Below, piece by piece: positions 34,057-42,277 of a stretch of 64,000 nucleotides of DNA. The notes below the pieces were generated by a model. It saw only the letters and a list, made by a program, of their open reading frames with translations, was not told the DNA's origin and did no database searches. Source of the DNA: Streptomyces sp. NBC_01498 (GTDB taxonomy: Bacteria > Actinomycetota > Actinomycetes > Streptomycetales > Streptomycetaceae). The position numbers were made by a program, and so were the translations under genes. Location: NCBI RefSeq assembly GCF_036327775.1, contig NZ_CP109598.1:992001-1056000 (forward strand), in the 5' to 3' direction. Each line of letters opens with the position of its first letter. The stretch's first letter is position 1.

Positions 34057-35448
34057 CTAGAGGGTGCGCAGGGCGCGTTCGAGGATGGCCGCGCCCTCCT
34101 CGGCCTCGGCGACCGTGAGGGAGAGCGGCGGGGCGATACGCAGCACACTGCTGTCGTGCCCGCCGCCCTTGCCGATGAGCAGGCCGCCCTCGCGGGCCGC
34201 CTCCGTCACCGCCGCCGCGGCTTCCGGACTCGCCTCGTCGGTGCCGGGCCTGACCAGTTCGACGCCGATCATCAGCCCGCGCCCGCGCACCTCCCGTACG
34301 GCGGGTACGGCGGCCCCCACGGCACGCAGCCGCTCGATGAGCAGGCCGCCGACACGGCGCGCGTTGCCCTGGAGGTCGTGCTCCAGGAGGTACGCGAGGT
34401 TGGCGACACCCGCCGCCATCGTGACCGGGCTGCCGCCGAAGGTCGAGATGGAGTTGGTGTCGAGGCAGTTCATGATCTCGGCGCGGGCGACGACACCGCC
34501 GATGGACATGCCGTTGCCGATGCCCTTGGCGAAGGTGAGGATGTCCGGCGGGCCGTTCTCGGCGTGCGCCTGCCAGCCCCAGAAGTGGTCGCCGGTACGG
34601 CCCCAGCCGGTCTGCACCTCGTCGCTGATCCACAGGATGCCGTGCCGGTCGAGGACTTCGCGGAACGCGGCGTACAGCCCGTCCGGCGGTGAGGTGAAAC
34701 CGCCGACGCCCTGCACCGGTTCGGCGATCAGCGCGGCGGGCGTACGCGTGTGCCCGAGCAGGTCCTCCAGATCGGCGACGCAGGCCGCGACGAACTCGCC
34801 GTCGGACAGGTGCGCGTACGGGCCCCGGCTGCGCACGCCGCCGTGCACGTACAGGGTCTGGAGCGGCGAGAGACTGGTCGGTGACCAGCCGCTGTTGCCG
34901 GTGATGGAGACGGCGGAGAAGGACCGGCCGTGGTAGCTGTTGCGCATCGCCAGGATCTGGTTGGAGCGGCGGTACGCGGTGGCGAGCAGCAGGGCCGTGT
35001 CGTTGGCCTCGGTGCCGGAGGTGGTGACGAAGACCCGCGCGTCCGGGATGCCGGAGAGATGCGCGACGCGTTCGGCGAACTCCACCATGGGGCGGTTGAG
35101 ATAGAGCGTGGACGAGTGGATGATCCGCCCGGCCTGTTCGGCGACCGCCTTGGTGACCTCGGGGAGGGCGTGGGCGGTCATGGTGGTGAGGATGCCGCCG
35201 AAGAAGTCGAGGTAGCGGTTGCCGTCGGCGTCCCAGACGTGGCGGCCCTCGCCGTGGGTGAGTTCGATGGGGCGGCGGTAGTAGAGGGCCAGCCAGTCGG
35301 GCAGGACGGCGCGGTGCCGGTCGTGCAGGTCGGTGGCGGGCAGACCGGGCGGGGCGGGGTACGGCGGTCCGGCGGGGGTCCGGCCGGACGCGCCGGCGGA
35401 AGAGGCCGCGGGCCGGGCGGTGGAGGGGTTCGCGGGGGCCTCGGTCAC
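34057..35448 (-). CDS. Class III aminotransferase (beta-alanine/omega-amino acid type)
   Basis: A 463-aa PLP-dependent enzyme. Recognisable are VTTSGTEANDTALLLA, NSYHGRSFSAVSITG, the cofactor Asp in ILWISDEVQTGWGRTG and the Schiff-base Lys in ILTFAKGIGNGMSIGG. It resembles mammalian AGXT2 and bacterial beta-alanine-pyruvate transaminases, so it would convert beta-alanine or 3-aminoisobutyrate to a semialdehyde after ring opening. About 45 N-terminal residues are Ala/Pro/Gly-rich. The GTG start overlaps the amidohydrolase stop by 4 bp. Confidence 0.88.
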   Translation of the reverse strand: MTEAPANPSTARPAASSAGASGRTPAGPPYPAPPGLPATDLHDRHRAVLPDWLALYYRRPIELTHGEGRHVWDADGNRYLDFFGGILTTMTAHALPEVTKAVAEQAGRIIHSSTLYLNRPMVEFAERVAHLSGIPDARVFVTTSGTEANDTALLLATAYRRSNQILAMRNSYHGRSFSAVSITGNSGWSPTSLSPLQTLYVHGGVRSRGPYAHLSDGEFVAACVADLEDLLGHTRTPAALIAEPVQGVGGFTSPPDGLYAAFREVLDRHGILWISDEVQTGWGRTGDHFWGWQAHAENGPPDILTFAKGIGNGMSIGGVVARAEIMNCLDTNSISTFGGSPVTMAAGVANLAYLLEHDLQGNARRVGGLLIERLRAVGAAVPAVREVRGRGLMIGVELVRPGTDEASPEAAAAVTEAAREGGLLIGKGGGHDSSVLRIAPPLSLTVAEAEEGAAILERALRTL

Positions 35449-36287
35449 GGCTGCGTCAGCCCCTCGTACGCGTCGGGGCGGCGGTCCCGGTAGAACGCCC
35501 ACTGCTGGCGCACCTCTTCGATGACCCCGAAGTCCAGGTCCCTGACGACCAGTTCCTCCGCCTTGTCGCTCGCGGCCTCGCCGACGAGCTGACCGCGCGG
35601 GTCGACGAAGTACGACGTGCCGTAGAAGTCGTTGTCGCCGTACTCCTCCTGGCCGACCCGGTTGATCGCGGCGATGAAGTACTCGTTGGCGACGGCGGCG
35701 GCGGGCTGTTCCAGCTGCCACAGATAGCTGGAGAGTCCGCGGGAGGTGGCCGACGGGTTGTAGACCAGTTCGGCGCCGTTCAGGCCGAGTTGGCGCCAGC
35801 CCTCCGGGAAGTGCCGGTCGTAGCAGATGTAGACGCCGATCTTGCCGACGGCGGTGTCGAAGACGGGCCAGCCCGCGTTGCCCGGTTTGAAGTAGTACTT
35901 CTCCCAGAAGCCCTTGACCTGCGGGATGTGGTGCTTGCGGTACTTGCCGAGGTACGAGCCGTCGGCGTCGATCACGGCGGCGGTGTTGTAGTAGAACCCG
36001 GACTGCTCGACCTCGAAGACCGGGACGACGACGACCATGCCGGTCTCGCGCGCGAGGTCCCGCATCCGGCTCACGGTCGGGCCGTCGGGGACCGCCTCGG
36101 CCCACCGGTAGTGCTCGGGCTCCTGCACCTGGCAGAAGTAGGGGGCGTTGAACACCTCCTGGAAGCCGATCACCTGGGCGCCCTGCCGGGCCGCCTCGCG
36201 GGCGTGCTCCTCATGCTTGGCGATCATGGATTCGGTGTCGCCGGTCCAGGTCGCCTGGACGAGTGCGGCGCGTACGACTCTGGCCAC
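35445..36287 (-). CDS. Beta-ureidopropionase / N-carbamoyl amidohydrolase (nitrilase superfamily)
   Basis: A 280-aa carbon-nitrogen hydrolase removing the carbamoyl group from N-carbamoyl-beta-alanine or N-carbamoyl amino acids. The catalytic triad is Glu44 (GFQEVF), Lys118 (KYRKHHIPQ) and Cys155 (ICYDRHFPE). It is first in the operon, though it catalyses a step after the hydantoinase. The GTG start at 36287 has AAGGAG 7 nt upstream; 33 more residues upstream in frame are not conserved. N-carbamoylputrescine amidase is the main alternative, but the neighbours favour pyrimidine breakdown. Confidence 0.9.
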   Translation of the reverse strand: MARVVRAALVQATWTGDTESMIAKHEEHAREAARQGAQVIGFQEVFNAPYFCQVQEPEHYRWAEAVPDGPTVSRMRDLARETGMVVVVPVFEVEQSGFYYNTAAVIDADGSYLGKYRKHHIPQVKGFWEKYYFKPGNAGWPVFDTAVGKIGVYICYDRHFPEGWRQLGLNGAELVYNPSATSRGLSSYLWQLEQPAAAVANEYFIAAINRVGQEEYGDNDFYGTSYFVDPRGQLVGEAASDKAEELVVRDLDFGVIEEVRQQWAFYRDRRPDAYEGLTQP

Positions 36288-36658
36288 GAGATGCTCCTTC
36301 GGCGGAAGGTCGAGCGTGCTCCGAGCGTGGTGCACAGCGTTCCCGCGCGCGCGTGCCGCGTGCTCCGGGGAGCGCGTCGCGCGCACGTCGCGAGTGCCTC
36401 ACCCGCGTACGTCGCACGCGTGTCGCGCGTACTTCGCACGTAGGGCGCGAGGGCTTTTCTACGCCCGTAGACACGGGGCGTAGGAGGAGAACCTAAGCCC
36501 GCCGTCCCACGGGGGCAAGACCATCGCTGTCAAGCCGCCGAGTCGATCATGTTTCGCACCCGGCCGGTCCACCGGGCGTACGGGGGCCGCCCGCGTACCG
36601 GTCGGGCACCGGTCGGGCACCGGTCGGGCGGCCCTCACCGCGCGGGGCGCGCGGCCGG
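36288..36658. other. Intergenic region between the pyrimidine operon and the 510-aa gene
   Basis: These 371 bp contain the repeats listed separately and no gene that I can support. The left part is the promoter side of the pyrimidine operon. The right part (36540-36658) carries ACCGGTCGGGC repeated three times just beyond the stop of the next gene. Confidence 0.45.
36381..36483 (-). promoter_or_regulatory. Direct repeats and inverted repeat upstream of the pyrimidine operon
   Basis: Three 14-bp direct repeats GCGCACGTCGCGAG, GCGTACGTCGCACG and GCGTACTTCGCACG (36381, 36405, 36427) lie 24 and 22 bp apart, about two helical turns. Farther out, CTACGCCC (36459-36466) pairs with GGGCGTAG (36476-36483). 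This looks like a regulated promoter region for the operator-proximal amidohydrolase gene. Confidence 0.5.
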
Positions 36659-38191
36659 TCAGGAGCCGGTCGTCCCGGCGCTGCGCAGCGCGCGGGCCAG
36701 GTCGCGCTCATGGGTGGAGGAGACCCCGCGTGCCGCTTCGAGCAGCCACGGGACCAGCCGCCCCGGGTCGGTGGCGGCGATCCGCGCCGTCTCCTCGGGC
36801 GTACGGGCCCGGACGAAGGCCCCGAGCAGCGCCTGGACCTCCGGGACGCGGCCCGCGTCGCCGAGGGCGAGGACGACCTGCGCGATGTCGTCGGCGGACC
36901 GGGAGACGCCCTGCCGCAGCAGGGTGCCGCAGTCCGCGTCACGGCCGGCCGTGGCGAGCGCCCCGGCCGCCGCCGCGAACTTGTCGGGCGGCTGCGAGGA
37001 CACCTCCCAGAGCACCGACGCCCAGTCGGCGCCGAGTTCGGCGCGGTGCAGTTCGGCGGCGAGGAAGGGGAGTTGCTCGGCGGGGCCGGCCGCCGCCTCG
37101 TAGAGGACCACGTGTGCCTCCCCGCTGCGGCCGGCCGCGCGCAGTCGTACGAGGACGGCCACCGTGTCGAGGGCGGCCCGGCGTGCCTCGGACTGCCGGC
37201 GGGTCATTCCGGTGCTGGAGGTCTCGTCGCGGGCCCGGTCGGGGCCGGAACCGGAGCCGCCGCCGAAGCGGGCTCCCCGGGGCGGGGCGGTGGCGGCGGG
37301 CGGCACGATCGGCCCGGCGGCCGGGCCGTTGCCGTCGCTGAAGGCGAAGCGCGCGCCGCGCTGTTTGCGCGGCTTGCGGCGCGGGCCGGGCACCTGCGCG
37401 ATCTCCTGCGAGTCGTCGGGCCCGATCCCGGGGTCGGCCCCGGGGTCGCCGGCGCGGTCGGGCTCGGGGCGGAACCAGTCGTCGGGCGGGGTGGGACGGC
37501 CGCCGTCGGGCCGGCCGAAGACCGACGGCTCGTCCGCCGTTGTCTCCTCGGCCCGGTACCACCCGTCGGCGGCCGTGGGTCTCGCCTCCGGCGAGCCGTA
37601 CTCCGGGCCGGCCGGCGCGGCGTGCGCCGGTGAGGGGGCGCGCGGGGCGTGCGTGGGGGCGGGCTGCGCGGCGCGCGTGCTCGCGGACTCGGCGGCGGCG
37701 AGGCGGTCGCCCAGCTCCGCGAAGCGGGCGGTGGCGCGCGCGTAGTCGTCGCGGACCCAGGCGAGGTCGTATTCGAGCTGGTCCGCCTCGGGCGAACCCC
37801 CGGGGACCCGGCGCAGCCGGCCCACCACCTCGTCGGCGCGGCCGGCCGCCGTGGCTTGTTCCTGACGCATCAGGCGCAGCCGTTCGCGGAGCGCGTCGAC
37901 GCCGCCCGGGAGCCGGTCGTGGGCGGCGGCGGACGCGGCGTGCAGTCTGCTCGCTCGTGGTGTCTCGCGGTCGACCGGCCGGTTCTCGTGACCGGCGGCG
38001 AGGTCGTGGAGCAGCGACTCGACCACGTCCCACGGGGGTACCTCGGTGCCGTCGAGACAGGCTTTCAGCCCCTCGGGGTCGCGCTGCCGGAACACCGCGT
38101 ACCACCCGCTGTCGGGGTCGAGAAGTGCCGTAATACCGCGGAAGTACCCCGCGAAGGCCCCGATCTCCGCCGGAAGTTCATGCCTGCTCAT
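36659..38191 (-). CDS. Conserved actinomycete protein of unknown function, helical ends with disordered middle
   Basis: A 510-aa protein; the ATG gives MSRHELPAEIGAFAGYFRGI. Residues 1-190 and 340-510 look helical, while 190-340 is Pro/Ala/Gly/Asp-rich linker. The C-terminal half has repeated helical pairs (AALDTVAVLVRLRAAGRSGE, PDKFAAAAGALATAGRDADCG, DIAQVVLALGDAGRVPEVQA) like TPR or Sel1-type repeats. I remember related Streptomyces proteins but none with a known role. No membrane, enzyme or DNA-binding motif is seen. Confidence 0.65.
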   Translation of the reverse strand: MSRHELPAEIGAFAGYFRGITALLDPDSGWYAVFRQRDPEGLKACLDGTEVPPWDVVESLLHDLAAGHENRPVDRETPRASRLHAASAAAHDRLPGGVDALRERLRLMRQEQATAAGRADEVVGRLRRVPGGSPEADQLEYDLAWVRDDYARATARFAELGDRLAAAESASTRAAQPAPTHAPRAPSPAHAAPAGPEYGSPEARPTAADGWYRAEETTADEPSVFGRPDGGRPTPPDDWFRPEPDRAGDPGADPGIGPDDSQEIAQVPGPRRKPRKQRGARFAFSDGNGPAAGPIVPPAATAPPRGARFGGGSGSGPDRARDETSSTGMTRRQSEARRAALDTVAVLVRLRAAGRSGEAHVVLYEAAAGPAEQLPFLAAELHRAELGADWASVLWEVSSQPPDKFAAAAGALATAGRDADCGTLLRQGVSRSADDIAQVVLALGDAGRVPEVQALLGAFVRARTPEETARIAATDPGRLVPWLLEAARGVSSTHERDLARALRSAGTTGS

Positions 38192-38418
38192 CGCTGTCTT
38201 TCCCCGCCCCTGCCCTGCCGCGCACTGCCGTGAGGGAACCGTCCGGCCCGCCGGCATGAAACCGCAGCCGTGTTACGTGACGGCTACGCGGGATTGTCGC
38301 GCACGGTGCGGTGCGATCGCCCAAGTATGGCTTCAGGGAGTGGCCGACGTCACGTTTCCCCGAAAAAAATATGGCTAAAGGTTGGCGTCGCTCCACAAGT
38401 CCGCACAATGACGGGGCG

Positions 38419-38799
38419 TCAGAACGTCACCACGATCCCGGTGTGCACGGCTTTTCCGCGCCGTACGAGGGCGGCGGGCTTCTCGACCAGCCAGAACTGC
38501 CAGGTGTACTTGCGGGCCAGCAGCTTGTTGATCCGGCGGACCTCGTCGCCCTCCAGGAGGCGGGCCGTCCCCTCGGCGGTCGCCGCGCCGGGCGCGATCC
38601 GGCCGCGTACGTCGCAGGCGGTCACGACGACCCGGTTGTCGGCGCGGAGGCGTTTGACCTTCCACGAGTCGCTGCGGGTCCAGATGTACAGCGCGCCGTC
38701 GTCCACGGCGTGCCACACCGGGGTGTCCACCCCGGTGCCGTCCTTGCGGTAGGTGGTGAGGCTGACATAGCGGCTGCGGCCGAGCGCGTCGAGGGTCAC
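38419..38799 (-). CDS. PPOX-class F420/FMN-binding split-barrel protein
   Basis: A 126-aa protein of the pyridoxamine 5'-phosphate oxidase-like fold. It opens LGRSRYVSLTTYRKDGTGVDTPVWHAVDDGALYIWT and has KVKRLRADNRVVVTACDVRGR, typical of the small F420-dependent family in actinobacteria. The substrate is unknown. A run of seven A (38363-38369), rare in this DNA, follows its 3' end by about 50 bp and could mark transcript ends on the minus strand. Confidence 0.78.
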   Translation of the reverse strand: MTLDALGRSRYVSLTTYRKDGTGVDTPVWHAVDDGALYIWTRSDSWKVKRLRADNRVVVTACDVRGRIAPGAATAEGTARLLEGDEVRRINKLLARKYTWQFWLVEKPAALVRRGKAVHTGIVVTF

Positions 38800-38968
38800 G
38801 CCCCCGAGCGTACGCGGTGCCGGGTGGCTGAAATCGACCTGTTCGGCCGGGAGCGCCCCGTCACCGGACGGACGGGGCGCCGGGCCCGTCTCCCGGGAGC
38901 CCGTCGGAGAGGGAGCCGAGGGAAGACGAGAAGGGAGAAGCCGAGGGAGGCGGTTGTGCGGGGAGCGG

Positions 38969-39220
38969 CTAGGCGGGCAGTGGCGAGCAGGTCACCGCGA
39001 TCGTGTCCATGGACAGGCCCAGCGCTCCGGCCAGCGCGGCGACCGTGAAGAAGGCGGGTGTCGGGGCGCGGCCGGTCTCGATCTTGCGCAGGGTCTCGGG
39101 CGAGATGCCGGCGACGGCCGCGATCTCGACCATGCTGCGTGCGCCGCGCGCCTCGCGGAGCAGCAGACCGAGCCGCTCGCCGCGCTCGCGCTCCTCCGGG
39201 GTCAAGGGATTCCGTACCAT
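38969..39220 (-). CDS. XRE-family helix-turn-helix regulator
   Basis: An 83-aa Cro/C1-type HTH protein (LGLLLREARGARSMVEIAAVAGISPETLRKIETGRAPTPAFFTVAALAGAL). I take the ATG at 39220 (MVRNPLTPEERE). The other in-frame ATG, at 39229, overlaps a TACAAT -10 hexamer, and 39220 is the position expected for leaderless initiation 7 nt after that hexamer. It is divergent from the methionine aminopeptidase gene and shares with it a perfect 23-bp inverted repeat that it probably binds. Confidence 0.85.
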   Translation of the reverse strand: MVRNPLTPEERERGERLGLLLREARGARSMVEIAAVAGISPETLRKIETGRAPTPAFFTVAALAGALGLSMDTIAVTCSPLPA

Positions 39221-39270
39221 GCCCGTCATTGTAATACCGCCATCAACCGGTATTACAATGACGGGCATGG
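39217..39270. promoter_or_regulatory. Perfect 23-bp inverted repeat forming twin divergent promoters
   Basis: Left arm 39217-39239, right arm 39248-39270, spacer CCATCAAC. Each arm carries, reading outward, TATTACAATGACGGGCATG, that is a -10 hexamer TACAAT then ATG 7 nt later. Thus both genes have identical promoter and start sequences. The symmetrical arms are a natural operator for the XRE dimer. Confidence 0.8.
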
Positions 39271-39287
39271 TGGAGCTGACATGGTAG
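39267..39287 (+). CDS. Possible leaderless six-codon leader peptide before map
   Basis: ATG 7 nt after the TACAAT box begins M-V-E-L-T-W and stops with TAG at 39285-39287, overlapping the map ATG (39281) in another frame. If transcription starts at 39267 the peptide would be read first and termination would deliver ribosomes to map. This is inferred from sequence alone. Confidence 0.35.
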   Translation: MVELTW

Positions 39288-40048
39288 AGATCAAGACGGA
39301 CGAGTCCCTGGCCGCCATGCGCGTCACGGGGCGGATCGTCGCCCGCGCGCTCACCGCGGTGCGGGAGGCCGCCTCCGTCGGCGTGACGCTGCGCGAACTG
39401 GACGCCGTGGCCCGCGCGGTGCTGGCCGAGGCGGGCGCGGGCTCGCCGTTCCTGGACTATCACCCCGCCTGGGCGCCGGTGCCCTTCCCCGCCGTCATCT
39501 GCGCGTCGGTCAACGACACGATCGTGCACGGCATCCCCGACGACTACGCGCTCCGCGACGGCGATCTCGTGAGCATCGACTGCGGCGCGACGGCGGGCGG
39601 CTGGGCCGGCGACTCGGCGGTCAGCTTCACCGTCGGCCGGGGCAGCCCCGCCGACGCCCGGCTCGTCGGTACGGCCTTCGAGGCGCTGGACGCGGGCATC
39701 GCGGCGGCCCTCGTCGGCAACCGCGTCGGGGACATCGCGCACGCGATCGGCCGCGTCTGCCGGGCGGCCGGGTACGGCATCCCGGACGGCTTCGGCGGCC
39801 ACGGTGTCGGCCGCGCCATGCACGAGGACCCGGGTGTGCCGAACGAGGGCAGGCCGGGGCGGGGCGTACCGCTGCGGCACGGCATGGTGATCGCGATCGA
39901 GCCGATGCTGATCGCGGGCGGCACCGACGACCACTACACGGCGAGCGACGGCTGGTCGATCCGTACGTCCGACGGGAGCCGCGCGGCCCACGCCGAGCAC
40001 ACGGTGGCGATCACGCACGAGGGCCCGCGCATCCTGACCGCGCTCTGA
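39281..40048 (+). CDS. map: Methionine aminopeptidase type I (second copy)
   Basis: A 255-aa metalloprotease removing initiator methionine. All five metal ligands are present: Asp100 (VSIDCGA), Asp111 (AGDSAVSF), His174 (GGHGVG), Glu207 (AIEPML) and Glu239 (AEHTVA), plus the catalytic His83 and His181. Bacteria usually have the main copy in the ribosomal-protein operon, so this gene with its own XRE regulator is probably a regulated paralogue. The ATG is preceded by GGAG. A strong hairpin follows. Confidence 0.92.
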   Translation: MVEIKTDESLAAMRVTGRIVARALTAVREAASVGVTLRELDAVARAVLAEAGAGSPFLDYHPAWAPVPFPAVICASVNDTIVHGIPDDYALRDGDLVSIDCGATAGGWAGDSAVSFTVGRGSPADARLVGTAFEALDAGIAAALVGNRVGDIAHAIGRVCRAAGYGIPDGFGGHGVGRAMHEDPGVPNEGRPGRGVPLRHGMVIAIEPMLIAGGTDDHYTASDGWSIRTSDGSRAAHAEHTVAITHEGPRILTAL

Positions 40049-40118
40049 CGCCCGCCACGGCTCGGCTCCGGCCGGCGCCCCGCTCGGGCGCCGGGCGGGC
40101 CGGACCGTGCGGACGCGC

Positions 40119-40154
40119 GTCGGGCGCCGCTCCCGCGCGGGAGCGGCGCCCGAC
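40119..40154. terminator. Terminator between map and ggt
   Basis: Perfect 16-bp arms GTCGGGCGCCGCTCCC and GGGAGCGGCGCCCGAC around a 4-nt loop GCGC. Located between convergent genes, so probably bidirectional. Confidence 0.85.
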
Positions 40155-40206
40155 ATCACGGAAACACCGTCACGGATCCCGGACCACGGGGGTACGGACT
40201 ACACGG

Positions 40207-42045
40207 CTACGGCCGTCCCGCCGGGTGCACCACCATCGCCGAGCCGCCGCCCCTGCGGACCTTCTCCGCCGCCGCCACCCAGCGGCCGTCGGGCAGCCGC
40301 TGCACGCCCGTCGCGGCGCCGATCTCCGGGTTCCGGGTGAACGCGTGCCCCAGTGCTTCGAGTTCGGCGCGCACCGGGCTGTCGTAGAGCCCCGGTTCCA
40401 GTTCCGTCGTCGCGGAGTTGCGCTGGCTCGCGCGCGGCGCGGCGATCGCGTCGACCAGCGGCAGCCCCCGGTCCAGATGACCGGTGAGCGTCTGGAGGAC
40501 GGTCGTGATGATGGTCGCGCCACCGGGCGAGCCGAGCGCCAGGACCGGCCGGTCACGGTCGTCGAGGACGATCGTCGGGGAGATGGACGACCGGGGTCGC
40601 TTGCCGGGGCCGGGCAGGTTCGGGTCGTGGACGGCCGGGTTGGCCGCGGCGAACGAGAAGTCCGTCAGTTCGTTGTTGAGCAGGAAGCCCCGGCCGGGAA
40701 CGGTGATGCCGCTGCCGCCCGTCGACTCGATCGTCAGCGTGTACGCGACGACGTTGCCCCACTTGTCGGCGGCCGTCAGATGGGTGGTGTTCTCCCCCTC
40801 GTACGTCGTCGGCGCCGCCGTACCGCCCGCCGCGCACGCCGTCGGGTCCGACGGGTCACCGGGCGCCAGCGGACTCTTCAGCGCCACGTCGTCCTTGATG
40901 AGGCACTCGCGCGAGTCGGCGAAGCGCTGCGACAGCAGGCCCTTGGTGGGAACGTCCTCGAAGGCGGGGTCGCCGACCCACCGTCCCCGGTCGGCGAAGG
41001 CGATCCGGCTCGCCTCGATGAAGCGGTGCAGATACTTCTCCTGCGAGGCACGGGAGAGATCGGTGCGTTCCAGGATGTTGAGCGCCTCGCCGACGCTCGT
41101 ACCGCCGGAGGACGAGGGCGCCATGCCGTACACGTCGAGCCCCCGGTAGGAGACCTTCGTGGGCTCCTGGCGCTTCGTCCGGTACGCGGCCAGATCGCCG
41201 GTCGTCAGATCGCCCGGCCGGACCTTCCGGGTGGCGTCCGGGCCGACGGGCGGCTTGCGGACGGTGCGCACGATGTCGCGGGCCAGGTCGCCCCGGTAGA
41301 GCGCCTCGGTGCCGTGCCGGCCCAGTTCCGCGTACGTACGCGCCAGGTCGGGGTTCTTGAACACCGAACCGACGACCGGGAGTTCACCGCCGGGCAGGAA
41401 GAGATCGGCGGTGGCGGGGAAGTCGGCGAACCGGGCCTCGTTCGAGGCGGTCTGGGTACGGAAGGTCTCGTCGACGGTGAAACCGTCCTTCGCCAGCCGC
41501 TGCGCGGGCTCCAGCAGCCGCTTCAGCGGCATGCTTCCCCAGGAGTCGAGAGCCCGGTCCCAGGTCGCCGGAGTGCCGGGCGTCCCGACGCCGAGGCCGC
41601 TCGTCTGCCCCTCGGCGAAGGGGATCGGCTTGCCGTCCTCCTGGAAGAGGGTCGCGTCGGCCGACTTGGGGGCGGTCTCCCGGCCGTCGACGGTGTGGAC
41701 GGTACGGGACCTGGCGTCGTAGTAGACGAAGTAGCCGCCCCCGCCGATACCGGCCGAGTAGGGCTCGGTGACGCCGAGCGCGGCGGCGGTCGCCACGGCC
41801 GCGTCCACGGCGTTGCCGCCGCGCCGCAGCACCTCGATCCCGGCGGCCGAGGCGTCCCGGTCGACGCTGGCGACCGCGCCGCCGTGGCCGACGGCGACCG
41901 GCGACTTGGCCGGAGTGTGCGGGTGGCCCTTCGCGGGGGTCTTCGCGGGCGGGGAGGCGACGGACGGTGGGGCCGCGGCACCGACCGAGAGCATGGTGGC
42001 GGCGAGGGCCACGATCGAGAGCGTGCGTGGGGCGGGGCGGCGCAT
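40207..42045 (-). CDS. ggt: Gamma-glutamyltranspeptidase precursor, secreted
   Basis: A 612-aa Ntn-hydrolase hydrolysing or transferring gamma-glutamyl groups from glutathione and related compounds. A signal peptide (RRPAPRTLSIVALAATMLSVGAAAP) is followed by a Lys/Pro-rich spacer. GYFVYYDARSRTVHTVDGRETAP and SSSGGTSVGEALNILE are in the large subunit. Autocleavage should occur before Thr420 in GENTTHL, making the small subunit with RPRSSISPTIVL and LGSPGGATIITTVLQ. All conserved GGT residues appear intact, unlike the GGT-like protein at 27778. Confidence 0.93.
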   Translation of the reverse strand: MRRPAPRTLSIVALAATMLSVGAAAPPSVASPPAKTPAKGHPHTPAKSPVAVGHGGAVASVDRDASAAGIEVLRRGGNAVDAAVATAAALGVTEPYSAGIGGGGYFVYYDARSRTVHTVDGRETAPKSADATLFQEDGKPIPFAEGQTSGLGVGTPGTPATWDRALDSWGSMPLKRLLEPAQRLAKDGFTVDETFRTQTASNEARFADFPATADLFLPGGELPVVGSVFKNPDLARTYAELGRHGTEALYRGDLARDIVRTVRKPPVGPDATRKVRPGDLTTGDLAAYRTKRQEPTKVSYRGLDVYGMAPSSSGGTSVGEALNILERTDLSRASQEKYLHRFIEASRIAFADRGRWVGDPAFEDVPTKGLLSQRFADSRECLIKDDVALKSPLAPGDPSDPTACAAGGTAAPTTYEGENTTHLTAADKWGNVVAYTLTIESTGGSGITVPGRGFLLNNELTDFSFAAANPAVHDPNLPGPGKRPRSSISPTIVLDDRDRPVLALGSPGGATIITTVLQTLTGHLDRGLPLVDAIAAPRASQRNSATTELEPGLYDSPVRAELEALGHAFTRNPEIGAATGVQRLPDGRWVAAAEKVRRGGGSAMVVHPAGRP

Positions 42046-42277
42046 GTCGTACCTCCGGTGGACGTCGGTTCGCGGAGCGTAACTTCACCACCGGCGCCCC
42101 GCCAGGCCGTGTCCGAGACGTCCCGCATGGTGCCCTTCGGGCGGACGGCCGGTGCCTTCGGGCGGACGGCGGCAGGTGCCGGACACGGTCGGGACGCACA
42201 TGCCCCGAACCGCGCGCGGGATGCCGGGCGGGGCACGGGATGTCCCGGAGGGCGCGGTCCCGATAAAGTGCGCGCCC

